Source: Streptomyces sp. SKN60
GTDB lineage: Bacteria > Actinomycetota > Actinomycetes > Streptomycetales > Streptomycetaceae
Direction of reading: 5' to 3'
NCBI RefSeq assembly: GCF_026236535.1
Contig: NZ_JAHTMW010000007.1
Location: 248,001 to 312,000, forward strand
Length of the DNA: 64,000 nucleotides
Shown: one piece after another, positions 12,129 to 21,920 of the stretch
Position numbering within the stretch: position 1 is the stretch's first letter
Layout: each line of letters opens with the position of its first letter
Notes under the pieces: generated by a model
The model's database searches: none
The model's input: only the letters and a program-made list of their open reading frames with translations
What the model was told of the DNA's origin: nothing
Translations under genes and position numbers: made by a program

Positions 12129-13127
12129 ACCGACTGAGTCACCCCCCGACTCGCCGGCCGCGTGAACAGTGCCGCCGTACAGGGCCACCGTCTCCGCCGC
12201 CGCCTCGGCGAGGTAGGTGCGGGCGGCGGGTGGGGTGAGGACCTCCAGGCTGGCGCCCAGGGCGAGGAGCGGGCGGAGTTCGCCGAGTTCGGCTACGGAC
12301 AGCTCGACGTCCGTCCAGTCGGCGGTGGGGCGGGCGGGTGGCGGGACGGTGAGGCGGTCGGCGTGGAGGCGCAGGAAGCGGTCGTAGCGGTCGCGGTGGA
12401 CCCGGGCGGTGACGGTCAGCCCGGCCGGGCGCCGCTCGACCCGTTCCCGCAGCAGCGCCCACACCTCGGCGAGCTCGACTCCGGGGCGGCGCCGTACCGG
12501 CTCGTCGAGCGGTTCGGCGGCCTCCACCCGGTCGGCCCGGAACAGGCGCGGCTCGCCGTCGCGGTCCGCGACCAGGTACCAGACGCCGGCCTTCACGACG
12601 AGGCCGTACGGGTCGACGGTGTACGCCTTCGGGGCGGGCGCCCCGCTGCTGCGGTAGCGCAGCGCGAGCCGCCGGTCGGCGAACACCGCCCGGTGCAGCA
12701 CGTCCAGGTCCAGGTCCGCCCGCGGCCCGCTCATCCAGCGGTCCGGGTCCACCAGGATCCGGCGGCTGGTCGCCTCGGCGCCCGGGCGGTGCGGGGCGGG
12801 CAGCGCCGCCATCACCTTCCGCAGCGCGGAGCCCAGCGCCTCGTCGAGCCCGAGCGCCCGGTGTGCCCCCTGTGCGGCGAGCACGAACAGGGCCCGTGAC
12901 TCGTCGGCGGTCAGCCCGGTGACGTCCGTCCGGTACCCGGCGAGCAGCGCGATCCCCCCGTACCGCCCGCGCTCCGCGTACACGGGCACGCCCGCCGCCG
13001 ACAGCGCCTCGACGTCCCGGTAGACCGTCCGTACCGACACCTCCAGCTTCTCGGCCAGCTCGCTCGCCGGCACGAGCCCCCGGGTCTGAAGCAGCAGGAG
13101 GAGGGCCAGCAGCCGGTCGGACTTCAC
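12111..13127 (-). CDS. HTH-WYL transcriptional regulator (YafY-like)
   Basis: The 338-residue protein has an N-terminal winged helix (KSDRLLALLLLLQTRGLVPASELAEKLEVSVRTVYRDVEALS), a WYL domain around VKAGVWYLVADRDGEPRLFRADRV, and a WCX-like C-terminal part. WYL proteins bind DNA and sense nucleic acid or small nucleotide ligands; the target is unknown. The start is a GTG at 13127 with no ribosome site. A TAGCCT hexamer lies a few bases upstream, so a leaderless mRNA is possible. The last residues (GESGGDSVGGSAGD) are low-complexity and encoded by the repeat that continues past the stop. Confidence 0.88.
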   Translation of the reverse strand: MKSDRLLALLLLLQTRGLVPASELAEKLEVSVRTVYRDVEALSAAGVPVYAERGRYGGIALLAGYRTDVTGLTADESRALFVLAAQGAHRALGLDEALGSALRKVMAALPAPHRPGAEATSRRILVDPDRWMSGPRADLDLDVLHRAVFADRRLALRYRSSGAPAPKAYTVDPYGLVVKAGVWYLVADRDGEPRLFRADRVEAAEPLDEPVRRRPGVELAEVWALLRERVERRPAGLTVTARVHRDRYDRFLRLHADRLTVPPPARPTADWTDVELSVAELGELRPLLALGASLEVLTPPAARTYLAEAAAETVALYGGTVHAAGESGGDSVGGSAGD

Positions 13128-13262
13128 CGGGGCAGGCTAGCGGGGCGGACAAGCCCGCGGTACGGCGTCGCCGGGGCGCGCGGAACGCCCGGCGCCCAAC
13201 GGGCCGGCATCACCGGACCGGCCCGCAGAGCCGCCCGTCCGTGTCGGCCGCGCGCGGCGCCG

Positions 13263-14111
13263 TCAGCCCCTCGGCGCCCGCGCCAGCTGGCGGGACTGGG
13301 CGACCAGCCGGTCCGCGCTGTCCCAGACCTCGGCGTCCTCCTCCAGGAAGCCGCCCGCGAGGTTGCGGGTGGTGATGGAGACGCGGAGGGGGCCGGGGGC
13401 CGGGCGGCAGCGGACGTGGGTGGTGAGTTCGACCGTGGGGGTCCAGCCCTTGAGGCCCAGCTCGAAGGAGGTCGGCGGGAGGGCGTCAACCGTGAGGAGG
13501 AGGGAGAGCGGGTCGGGGTCGCGGCCGTCGGCGAGGCCGAACCAGCCGCGCATCTCGCCCTTGCCGGACGGCGCGCCGATCGCCCAGCCGACGGTGGCCG
13601 GGTCGAGCCGGATGTCGAGGCGCTCGGTGATCGCCGAGGAGCCGGGGATCGCCGGGGTGGGCCCGTCGGAGGCGCCGAAGCACTGGTCGATCGGGGCGAT
13701 CGCGGGCGGGGCCGCCGTGGTGCGGACGTCGTCCGGGAGCGCGTCCAGGTCGCCGTACGAGGCGAGCACGCGGATCCGCTCGACCTCGGTGCCGTCCTCC
13801 GCGAACTGGAGGAGGGAGGCCTGGCCGGTGGACAGCGTGCGGCCGGTGCGGACCGTCTCGACGCGGATCACGGCCGGGCCCGGCACGGACGGCGTGAGGT
13901 AGTGCGCCGAGATCGTGAACGGGTCGGGGTGCGGCAGGTGCTGGCCGAGCGCGCGGCCGAGGAGGGCGAGGAGGTAGCCGCCGTTGACGGCGTGGATGAT
14001 CGTCCAGCCCGCGGAGAGCTCGGCGTCGTACACCCCGGGCGCGCGCAGGGTGACTGCCGTGTCCCGGTCGAACTCGCTCGCGCTCACGGTCTCCATGCTG
14101 CTCGTACTCAT
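13263..14111 (-). CDS. Acyl-CoA thioesterase-like (double hotdog) protein
   Basis: The 282-residue length and layout match the TesB-like thioesterase superfamily of actinobacteria, with two hotdog halves. Features include AELSAGWTIIHAVNGGYLLALLGRAL near the N terminus (substrate helix), PFTISAHYLTPSVPGPAVIRVETVRTGR, and a C-terminal WDSADRLVAQSRQLA strand typical of the second hotdog. These enzymes hydrolyse acyl-CoA thioesters; the chain preference cannot be told. The start at 14111 has no strong ribosome site; ATG 14096 (METVSASEF) is an alternative. It stands alone between a WYL regulator and the TRIC channel gene. Confidence 0.8.
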   Translation of the reverse strand: MSTSSMETVSASEFDRDTAVTLRAPGVYDAELSAGWTIIHAVNGGYLLALLGRALGQHLPHPDPFTISAHYLTPSVPGPAVIRVETVRTGRTLSTGQASLLQFAEDGTEVERIRVLASYGDLDALPDDVRTTAAPPAIAPIDQCFGASDGPTPAIPGSSAITERLDIRLDPATVGWAIGAPSGKGEMRGWFGLADGRDPDPLSLLLTVDALPPTSFELGLKGWTPTVELTTHVRCRPAPGPLRVSITTRNLAGGFLEEDAEVWDSADRLVAQSRQLARAPRG

Positions 14112-14137
14112 GGCCGAAACGCTACAGGAACAGATTA

Positions 14138-14818
14138 CTAAGCGGTAGCTTTTTCGTTTCCGGGTTCCTCGCGCGCGTTCGACCGGCGGTTCCAGGCGCG
14201 CGGCGCCCGCCAGTGGTACCGCATCGCGAGCAGCCGCAGCACGAAGGCGGTCAGCACGGCGATGCCGCTGGTGTACGCGTTGAGCACGTCGAAGCGGAGG
14301 GCGAGCACGACGATCGTCGCGCCCACGATGGCCGGTACGGCATAGAGGTCGCGGTCCCAGCGCAGCAGCGACGGCACCTCGTTGGCCAGGACGTCGCGCA
14401 GCACACCGCCGCCGACGGCCGTGGCCAGGCCGAGCGCCGCCGAGGAGGTCAGCCCGAGCCCGTAGTCGTACGCCTTGGTCGTCCCGGTCACGCAGAACAG
14501 GCCGAGGCCCGCCGCGTCGAAGACGTTGACCGCGTTCTGGGTCCGCTCCACCTCCGGGTGGAGGAAGAACACCAGCACGGCCGCGACCAGCGGCATCAGG
14601 AAATAGCCGAGATCGGTGAAGGCGGCCGGCGGCACCGCACCGATGATCAGGTCACGGAAGATCCCGCCGCCGAGCGCGGTGGCCTCGGCCAGGACAGCGA
14701 TGCCGAAGACGTCGAAGTTCTTGCGGACGGCGAGCAGCGCGCCCGAGATGGCGAAGACGAAGATGCCGACCAGGTCCAGCGCATGCTGGACCGACGGATT
14801 GAACAGATCGTGGAGCAC
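14138..14818 (-). CDS. TRIC-type cation channel family protein (UPF0126)
   Basis: The 226-residue membrane protein has two copies of a three-helix unit. Each contains the signature GGGxxRDxx: TALGGGIFRDLIIG in the first half and AVGGGVLRDVLANEVP in the second. Seven hydrophobic segments can be counted, ending with VLTAFVLRLLAMRYHW. Bacterial TRIC homologues are trimeric potassium-conducting channels. GTG 14818 (VLHDLFNPSVQHALD) is chosen because the first helix begins directly after it; the longer reading is out of character with the family and runs into a terminator hairpin. The ribosome site is poor. Confidence 0.88.
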   Translation of the reverse strand: MLHDLFNPSVQHALDLVGIFVFAISGALLAVRKNFDVFGIAVLAEATALGGGIFRDLIIGAVPPAAFTDLGYFLMPLVAAVLVFFLHPEVERTQNAVNVFDAAGLGLFCVTGTTKAYDYGLGLTSSAALGLATAVGGGVLRDVLANEVPSLLRWDRDLYAVPAIVGATIVVLALRFDVLNAYTSGIAVLTAFVLRLLAMRYHWRAPRAWNRRSNAREEPGNEKATA

Positions 14819-14865
14819 CGAACCATTGTCCCGGCTCCGAAGGGCCCTCCCGTCCGCCCCACGCG

Positions 14866-14903
14866 CGTGGGGCCCCGCCGCCTGACGGCGACAGGGCCCC
14901 ACG
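14866..14903 (-). terminator. Terminator of the peptide ABC operon
   Basis: A perfect 10-bp stem, CGTGGGGCCC (14866-14875) with GGGCCCCACG (14894-14903), encloses an inner CGCCG/CGGCG stem with a CCTGA loop. It sits 19 bp past the stop of the last ABC gene. Confidence 0.8.
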
Positions 14904-14921
14904 TACGAGAAGCGGGCAGCT

Positions 14922-16081
14922 TTACGCCTCGGGCGCGTCCGCCGCCTCCTCCTTGGCGGGCTCCTCGGCAGCCTCGACGGCCTCGGGCTTCGCGTTCTCC
15001 GGCTCCGGAGCCACGTCCTCCGGCTCCGCCTGCTTCTGCGCGGGAACCACCGGCTTCGCGTCCTCCGGCTCCGGCTCCCCCGCCCGCGTGATCGTCCCCT
15101 CCGCGATCTCCCGCGCGAAGTGGCACGCCACCTTGTGGCCGCCGCCGGCGTCCGTCAGCTCCGGGCGCTCGGTCGCGCAGCGCGTCTGCTGCGCCCACGG
15201 GCAGCGGGTGTGGAAGCGGCAGCCGGCCGGCGGGTTGGCCGGGGACGGCAGGTCGCCGTGCAGCAGGATGCGCTCGCGGCGCTCCTCGACCTCCGGGTCC
15301 GGGACCGGGACCGCCGACATCAGGGCGCGGGTGTACGGGTGCAGCGGCTCCGCGTACAGCACGTCGCTCGGCGCCTCCTCGACCAGCGAGCCGAGGTACA
15401 TCACGCCGATGACGTCCGAGATGTGCCGGACCACCGCCAGGTCGTGGGCGATGACCAGGTAGGTCAGGCCCATCGACTCCTGCAGCTCCTCCAGGAGGTT
15501 GATCACCTGGGCCTGGATGGAGACGTCCAGGGCCGAGACGGGCTCGTCGCAGATGATCAGGTCCGGCTCCAGGACGAGCGCCCGCGCGATGCCGATGCGC
15601 TGGCGCTGGCCGCCGGAGAACTCGTGCGGGTAGCGGGAGAGGGCGTTGGCGGGCAGGCCCACCTTGGCCAGGATCTCCTTGATCTTCTCCCGGCGCTCCT
15701 CCTGGTCCGCGCCGATCCCGTGCGCGGCCATGCCCTCGCTGAGGATCGACTCGATGTTCTGCCGCGGGTTGAGGCTGCCCAGCGGGTCCTGGAAGACCAT
15801 CTGGAGCCGGCGGCGGAAGGAGCGCAGCTCCTTCTCGGGGAGCTTGGCCACGTCGGTGCCGTCGAGCACGACCGAGCCGTCGGTGATGTCGACCAGGCGC
15901 AGTACGGCACGCCCGAGGGTCGTCTTGCCGCAGCCCGACTCGCCGACCAGGCCGTAGGTCTGGCCCGCCTCGACCGACAGCGAGATGCCGTCGACGGCGT
16001 AGACGTGGCCGACCGTGCGGTCGAAGAGGATGCCCTTCTTGACGGGGAAGTGGACCTTCACTCCGTCCAGTTCGAGCAGGC

Positions 16082-16085
<4 letters not shown>
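14922..16085 (-). CDS. Peptide ABC transporter ATP-binding protein (DppF/OppF-like)
   Basis: The 387-residue ATPase is the last gene of the operon. Walker A is GESGCGKTT, the signature FSGGQRQR, Walker B LIICDEPVSALD and the switch histidine VIAHDLAVV. The oligopeptide-family C-terminal extension carries the Cys-rich CRFHTRCPWAQQTRC motif. After that comes an unusual tail of about 50 residues rich in Glu, Pro and Ala (EPEPEDAKPVVPAQKQAEPE and beyond). The ATG at 16085 overlaps the stop of the upstream ATPase gene (ATGA), so the two nucleotide-binding subunits are coupled. It powers uptake together with its DppD-like partner. Confidence 0.95.
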
Positions 16086-17074
<989 letters not shown>

Positions 17075-17076
17075 GA

Positions 17077-18036
17077 CTAACCTCGCAGCTTCGGGTCGAG
17101 CGCTTCGCGCATGGCCTCGCCGAGCAGGGTGAAGCCGAGGGCGGTGATGATGATCGCGACCGCCGGATACATGGACATCATCGGCGCGTTGTCGAAGAAG
17201 CGTTCCGCCTGCGAGAGCATGACGCCCCACTCGGGAACCGACGGGTCCGGGTTGCCGAGTCCCAGGTACGAGAGCGCGGCGGCCTCGATGATGGCGGTGG
17301 CGAGGCTGAGCGTCGCCTGGACGATCACCGGGCTCAGCGAGTTCGGCATGATCTGGGTGAAGACGATCCGCCGCTTGCGCAGGCCGAGCGCGCGGGCCGC
17401 GAGCACGTAGTCGCTGCCGCCCTGGGCGAGCATCGAGCCGCGCAGGAGGCGGGCGAAGACCGGGATCTGCACCACGCCGACGGCGATCATCACGGTGGTG
17501 AGCGACTGGCCGAGCACGGCGGCGACGGAGACGGCGAGGAGCAGCGAGGGCAGTGCGAGCAGGATGTCGGTGACGCGCATGACGGCGTCGTCGATCCGCT
17601 GCCCCGTCCGGCCGCCGAGGGTGGCCGCCGCACCCGACACGGCGCCGACCAGGGCGCCGATGATCAGGCCGATGAGCATGGAGACCACGCCGACGAGCAG
17701 CGTCTGGCGGGCGCCGACGAGCATGCGGGAGAAGACGTCGCGGCCGAGGTGGTCGAGGCCGAACCAGTTCTCGGCGCGCGCGCCGACGAACTGTCCCCGG
17801 TTGGGGAAGACCTCGCCGCGCCAGGCCTGGTCGGTCGGGGCGTGCGGGGCGATCCAGGGGCCGATGATCGCGAGCAGCACGAACGCGGCGATGATCACGG
17901 CGCCGATGATCGCGGCCTTGCTGTTGCGCAGCCGGCGCATCGCCTCGCGCCACAGGCTGGCGCCGCTGGCGGTCTCGGTCGTCGCGGTGAGCTGGGCGAG
18001 CCGGTCGACCTTGGAAGCGGTGTTTGTCAGGCTCAT
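17077..18036 (-). CDS. Peptide ABC transporter permease (DppC/OppC-like)
   Basis: The 319-residue inner-membrane subunit has the N-terminal OppC-type segment (AMRRLRNSKAAIIGAVIIAAFVLLAIIGPW) and a total of about six membrane spans. The EAA loop that contacts the ATPase reads YVLAARALGLRKRRIVFTQI. The conserved LGLGNPDPSVPEWG follows. It overlaps the upstream permease gene in the arrangement TGATG at 18034-18038. Confidence 0.95.
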   Translation of the reverse strand: MSLTNTASKVDRLAQLTATTETASGASLWREAMRRLRNSKAAIIGAVIIAAFVLLAIIGPWIAPHAPTDQAWRGEVFPNRGQFVGARAENWFGLDHLGRDVFSRMLVGARQTLLVGVVSMLIGLIIGALVGAVSGAAATLGGRTGQRIDDAVMRVTDILLALPSLLLAVSVAAVLGQSLTTVMIAVGVVQIPVFARLLRGSMLAQGGSDYVLAARALGLRKRRIVFTQIMPNSLSPVIVQATLSLATAIIEAAALSYLGLGNPDPSVPEWGVMLSQAERFFDNAPMMSMYPAVAIIITALGFTLLGEAMREALDPKLRG

Positions 18037-19031
18037 CAGTGCACCCGCACCCTCGGATCGATGACGCTGTACGCGAGGTCCACGAGCATGTTGATCAGCA
18101 CGTAGATCATGGCGATGAACATGATGAAGCCGACGAGCACCGGGTAGTCGCGGGCGTCGATGGCGGTGCGGATGAAGGAGCCGATGCCGCCGAAGGAGAA
18201 GACCGACTCGGTGAGCACCGCGCCGGAGAGCAGGCTTCCGGTGAGCAGACCGACGGTGGTGACCACCGGAAGGAGCGCGTTGCGCAGGATGTGCCGGCCG
18301 CGGACGACGCGGCGCTCCAGGCCCTTGGACTCGGCGGTGCGGATGTAGTCCTCGCCGAGCACCTCCAGGACGCTGGCGCGGGTCATCCGCACGATGACGG
18401 CGAGCGGGATGGAGGCCAGGGCGATGCCGGGCAGCACCAGGTGCATCAGCGCGTCCCAGGCGGCGTCGAACTCGCCGGTGAGCAGGCCGTCGAGGACGGC
18501 GAAGCCGGTCACGCTGGTCGCGTCCATGCCGGTGGACTGGCGGCCGAAGGTGCCGAAGACGTCGCCGAAGGCGCCCTTGAGGATGTCGGCCAGGAAGAAG
18601 ACCGGGATGCAGATGCCCACGAGCGAGCCGGAGACGGAGGCCACGTCGAGCCAGCCGCCGCGCTTGCGGGCGGCCAGGTAGCCGAGCGGGACGCCCACGA
18701 CGACCGCCAGGAACATGGCGGCGAGGCTGAGTTCGACCGTGGCGGGGAAGCGCAGCACGAACTCGTCCCAGACCGGCTGTCCGGTCTGCACCGAGGTGCC
18801 GAGGTCGAGGTCGAAGAGCCGCTTGAGGAAGCGGCCGTACTGGACGTAGATCGGCTGGTCGAGTCCCAGTGCGCGGTTGATCCGCGCCACGTCGGCTTCG
18901 GTCGCCCGCTCGCCCAGGATCGCTGAGGCGGGTCCGCCGGGCAGCCGGTTCAGCCAGATGAAGAGCAGAACCGACAGGCCGAGCAGGGTGGGTATCAGCT
19001 GGAGAAGTCGTCGTACGACGAGTCGCAACAC
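18036..19031 (-). CDS. Peptide ABC transporter permease (DppB/OppB-like)
   Basis: The 331-residue membrane subunit has an N-terminal first helix (RLLQLIPTLLGLSVLLFIWL), then the typical extracytoplasmic LGLDQPIYVQYGRFL and five more spans. The EAA loop is DYIRTAESKGLERRVV. The GTG at 19031 is chosen because AAAGGGG precedes it and the first helix starts at once; upstream codons lie in the hairpin-containing spacer after the binding-protein gene. It pairs with the DppC-like subunit to form the channel. Confidence 0.94.
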   Translation of the reverse strand: MLRLVVRRLLQLIPTLLGLSVLLFIWLNRLPGGPASAILGERATEADVARINRALGLDQPIYVQYGRFLKRLFDLDLGTSVQTGQPVWDEFVLRFPATVELSLAAMFLAVVVGVPLGYLAARKRGGWLDVASVSGSLVGICIPVFFLADILKGAFGDVFGTFGRQSTGMDATSVTGFAVLDGLLTGEFDAAWDALMHLVLPGIALASIPLAVIVRMTRASVLEVLGEDYIRTAESKGLERRVVRGRHILRNALLPVVTTVGLLTGSLLSGAVLTESVFSFGGIGSFIRTAIDARDYPVLVGFIMFIAMIYVLINMLVDLAYSVIDPRVRVH

Positions 19032-19082
19032 CCCGCGTGCCCCTTTCTTGCGTTGTTCGGGATCGGGAGTCGGATGCGCGGA

Positions 19083-19115
19083 CGCCCGGTCACGAGAGGA
19101 ACGCGTGACCGGGCG
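19083..19115 (-). terminator. Stem-loop between binding-protein and permease genes
   Basis: Perfect 12-bp arms CGCCCGGTCACG (19083-19094) and CGTGACCGGGCG (19104-19115) enclose a 9-base loop, 17 bp after the binding-protein stop. In comparable operons such hairpins stabilise the binding-protein mRNA and partly terminate transcription, giving excess binding protein. That role is inferred. Confidence 0.75.
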
Positions 19116-19132
19116 GACCGCTGGCGGTGGTG

Positions 19133-20803
19133 TTACTTGAAGGAGACCTCGGCGAAGTTCTCCTGCGTCAGCGGGGAGACCTTCGGCGGGTTGACGTTCT
19201 TGCCGAACGCGATGGCCGGCGGCGAGGAGGACAGCGGGACACCGGGGAGGTAGTCCATGATCGCCTCGTTGGCCTTCTTGTACAGGTCGGTGCGCTTGGT
19301 CGGGTCGCCCTGGAGGGAGCCCGCCTTCACCGCGGCGAAGACCTTGTCGTCCTTGAAGCCCCACTGCTTGTCGTACCCGGCGAACCAGGTGCCGATGAAG
19401 TTGTAGCCGTCGTTGAAGTCACCGGTCCAGCCGAGCATGTGCAGGGCGCAGGAGCCGGCCTCGGTGGCGTCCAGGTAGTCCGGGTTCCACTTCATCGGCT
19501 TCGGGGTGACCTTGATGCCGGCCTTCTCCAGGTCGGCCTTGATCAGCTCGAAGATGTCCTGCGGGGCAGGCATGTACGGGCGGGTGACCTCGGTCGGGTA
19601 GCAGAACTCGATGTTCAGGTTGCTCTCGCCGGCGGCGGCGAGGAGCTGCTTGGCCTTGGCCGTGTCGAAGGGGTACTTCTTCACGTTCTCGGACCAGCCG
19701 GCGACCGTGTCGGGCATGAACTGGGTCGCGACCTTGCCGCCCGCGGGCAGCTGGGTCTTGACGATGTTCTCGCGGTCCATGGCGTGGGCGATGGCCTGGC
19801 GGACCTCGGGCTTCTTCAGCGCCGGGTTCTTCTCCTGCGACATGCCGACGTAGAGCAGGTTGAAGACGTCACGGGTCGGGACCTTGAAGCCGGCCGCCTC
19901 GAGCGTCTTGATGTCGGCGGGCGCGACCAGGTCGTAGCCGTCGATGTCACCGGCCTGCAGCGCCTGACGGCGGCCGCTCTCGGTGTCGATGGTGCGGAAG
20001 ACCAGGTTCTTGACCTTGGCCTTCTCGCCCCAGTAGTCGTCGAAGCGGGTCAGGGCGACTTCCTTGTTGCCCTTGTTCCACTTCGTGATCTTGTACGGGC
20101 CGGTGCCGGCGACCGTGCCGGCCTCCTGGCTGTACTTGGGGTACGTGATGGCGTCGCCCTTGGCGGTCGCCTCCTGCTTCGCGTACTCCTTGAGCGCCTT
20201 CGGCGAGTGGATCGCGAGGGCCTGCAGGGAGAAGCCGCCGGGAAGGTTGGCGGAGGGCTCGAAGACCTCGATGACGGCCGTGTTCGCGTCCTTGACGGTG
20301 CAGGACTTGTAGTTGGCCTTCGGGGTTTCCTTGTCCTCGTTCTTCGCGAACCCGCCCATGATGGTCTGCCAGTAGTAGGAGACCGCGCTGGACTGGTACG
20401 TGCCCTTCCAGTTGAACCAGTAGTCGTAGTTCGCGCAGACCGCGGCGGCGTCGAACTTCTCGCCGTCGTGGAACTTCACGCCCTGACGCAGGTTGAACGT
20501 CCAGACCGTGCCCGCAGGGTTGCTGGACCACTTCTCGGCGAGACCGCCGACCAGCTTGCTGCCGCCGGACTCGTGCTCCAGCAGGGCCTCGAAGGCCTGC
20601 CGGGTGACACGGAAGGTCTCGCCGTCGGAGGCGAGAGCCGGGTCGAGGGAGGCCGGGTCACCGGGGGCACCGAACACGAAGGTGTCCTTGGCGCCGTCCT
20701 TGTCCCCGTCCTTGCCCCGCTCGCTCGCGCAGCCGGTGGCGATGAGGCCGACCGCGAGGGCCGCCGTCAAAGCCCGGGCTGACCGGGACGTGAATATTCG
20801 CAT
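19133..20803 (-). CDS. Peptide ABC transporter substrate-binding lipoprotein (SBP family 5)
   Basis: The 556-residue lipoprotein has a signal peptide with lipobox LIATGC (Cys near residue 26), then a charged linker KDGDKDGAKD. The family 5 fold begins with FVFGAPGDPASLDPALASDG. Characteristic segments are NLRQGVKFHDGEKFDAAAV and VRQAIAHAMDRENIV. Family members bind oligopeptides, dipeptides, or sometimes nickel and sugars; the ligand is not decided by the sequence. It is the first gene of a five-gene minus-strand operon and is separated from the permeases by a 101-bp spacer with a strong hairpin. Confidence 0.95.
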   Translation of the reverse strand: MRIFTSRSARALTAALAVGLIATGCASERGKDGDKDGAKDTFVFGAPGDPASLDPALASDGETFRVTRQAFEALLEHESGGSKLVGGLAEKWSSNPAGTVWTFNLRQGVKFHDGEKFDAAAVCANYDYWFNWKGTYQSSAVSYYWQTIMGGFAKNEDKETPKANYKSCTVKDANTAVIEVFEPSANLPGGFSLQALAIHSPKALKEYAKQEATAKGDAITYPKYSQEAGTVAGTGPYKITKWNKGNKEVALTRFDDYWGEKAKVKNLVFRTIDTESGRRQALQAGDIDGYDLVAPADIKTLEAAGFKVPTRDVFNLLYVGMSQEKNPALKKPEVRQAIAHAMDRENIVKTQLPAGGKVATQFMPDTVAGWSENVKKYPFDTAKAKQLLAAAGESNLNIEFCYPTEVTRPYMPAPQDIFELIKADLEKAGIKVTPKPMKWNPDYLDATEAGSCALHMLGWTGDFNDGYNFIGTWFAGYDKQWGFKDDKVFAAVKAGSLQGDPTKRTDLYKKANEAIMDYLPGVPLSSSPPAIAFGKNVNPPKVSPLTQENFAEVSFK

Positions 20804-21029
20804 GGGTCCACCCCTGGGTCGCCATGTGTGGTCGGTCTGACCGGCCGAACGCTACTGGCGAGTGACGCGGCAGAGAACAGTCCGCATAGCGGTGATATCA
20901 AGCTGAGACCCGGACAGTTGGCAAATCGGGCGGATGCGGGACAGAGCCGCCGCGTCGCCCGCAAGCGGAGTCAAAACCTCAGCTCGGAAAGGGATTTCGC
21001 CACCGTCTTGACAAAGCGGCGGGAAGGAC
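20804..21029. other. Intergenic, promoter region of the peptide transporter operon
   Basis: The 226-bp gap upstream of the binding-protein gene contains no coding frame. It is locally richer in A and T around 20890-20905 (GTGATATCAAGCTG), a plausible promoter area. No firm hexamer pair can be assigned by eye. Confidence 0.4.
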
Positions 21030-21821
21030 TCAGGCGTGCCGCGCCGGCGGGTAGCCGTATCCCGACTGGTGAGACGCGGCGCCCGGCCCCGCGGCGTGCG
21101 CGTCGCGGTCGTAGAACGGACGGGCGTGGGCGTACAGCCACATCGCGACCGGGTCGTACGTGTCGGACATGGCCACCGTGGAGACCGGCAGTCCGTCGGG
21201 GACGGCGGCGACGGTCTGGTGCATCATCGCCCGCACGGCCTCGACGGAGGCCGGCGAGGAGTCGTACAGGTCGAGGCCGATCGCGAGGTACGGGGAGCCG
21301 AGCGCGGGCTGCACCCAGGCGCGGCGCAGCGAGCGGACGGCGGAGGTGCGGTGCGCGTTCTGCGTGAGCAGGGCGTAGAACTGCGGGATCTCCACGGCGG
21401 GTTCGGAGAGCCGCAGCGGGCCGGCGGGCATCCGGTCGAGGCCGGTGGCGATCCGGCGCAGGTCGGCCCAGGGGATGCCGACGCCGCCGCCGGGGGCGTG
21501 CGGGTTGAGCCAGATGCCCCAGCGGTCGGGGTAGAGGGCGCGGGCGATCTCGAGTCCGGAGACGAGTTCGTGGCCGCGGGTCCAGCCGGAGGCGGCGAGC
21601 TCCTGGGCGGAGGTGACGCACGGCGCGTAGCCGTAGCCGTCGACCTCCATGTTGCCGTACTGGGCGTCGGGCGAGCCCGGGGTGCCCTGCCAGAGCAGCA
21701 TCCGCACCTCGGAGCCGGCGAGGGCGCGCAGCAGCTGCTCGTAGGCGTCGTGGCGCCCGGGTGCCACCTGGCGCAGCATGTGCTCGACCTGTCCGGTCGC
21801 GGCGGTGCCTGACGCGCTCAC
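21030..21821 (-). CDS. SseB family protein (first of a pair)
   Basis: The 263-residue protein resembles enhanced serine sensitivity protein SseB: an N-terminal SseB domain (DAYEQLLRALAGSEVRMLLW, VDGYGYAPCVTSAQEL, GIWLNPHAPGGGVGIPW) and a C-terminal SseB_C-like region (VQPALGSPYLAIGLDLYDSS, ending WLYAHARPFYDRDAH). The biochemical role of SseB is unknown; in E. coli its loss or overproduction changes serine tolerance. The closely related second copy lies 0.1 kb upstream, and the glycine/serine genes gcvT, gcvH, glyA and sdaA follow about 2 kb away, a suggestive setting. Start is the codon at 21821. Confidence 0.75.
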   Translation of the reverse strand: MSASGTAATGQVEHMLRQVAPGRHDAYEQLLRALAGSEVRMLLWQGTPGSPDAQYGNMEVDGYGYAPCVTSAQELAASGWTRGHELVSGLEIARALYPDRWGIWLNPHAPGGGVGIPWADLRRIATGLDRMPAGPLRLSEPAVEIPQFYALLTQNAHRTSAVRSLRRAWVQPALGSPYLAIGLDLYDSSPASVEAVRAMMHQTVAAVPDGLPVSTVAMSDTYDPVAMWLYAHARPFYDRDAHAAGPGAASHQSGYGYPPARHA

Positions 21822-21858
21822 CGTGGGTCCCGCCCCTCTTGTCGTACGACTCGGCTCG

Positions 21859-21906
21859 GTGGTTCTCGGAGTGGTTCGTGAAGTGGTTCTTGAATCAGTT
21901 CAGCTT
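21859..21906. repeat. Four-unit 12-bp tandem repeat between the SseB genes
   Basis: Units are GTGGTTCTCGGA (21859), GTGGTTCGTGAA (21871), GTGGTTCTTGAA (21883) and the divergent TCAGTTCAGCTT (21895). The period is exactly 12 bp. It sits in the 99-bp gap upstream of the 21030-21821 gene, next to the palindrome GTCGTACGAC (21841-21850). Confidence 0.75.
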
Positions 21907-21920
21907 AAACAAGGGGTACG

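Noticed and set aside
21859..21906. CRISPR array
   Set aside because: The units are 12 bp and contiguous with no spacers, and no cas gene is present.
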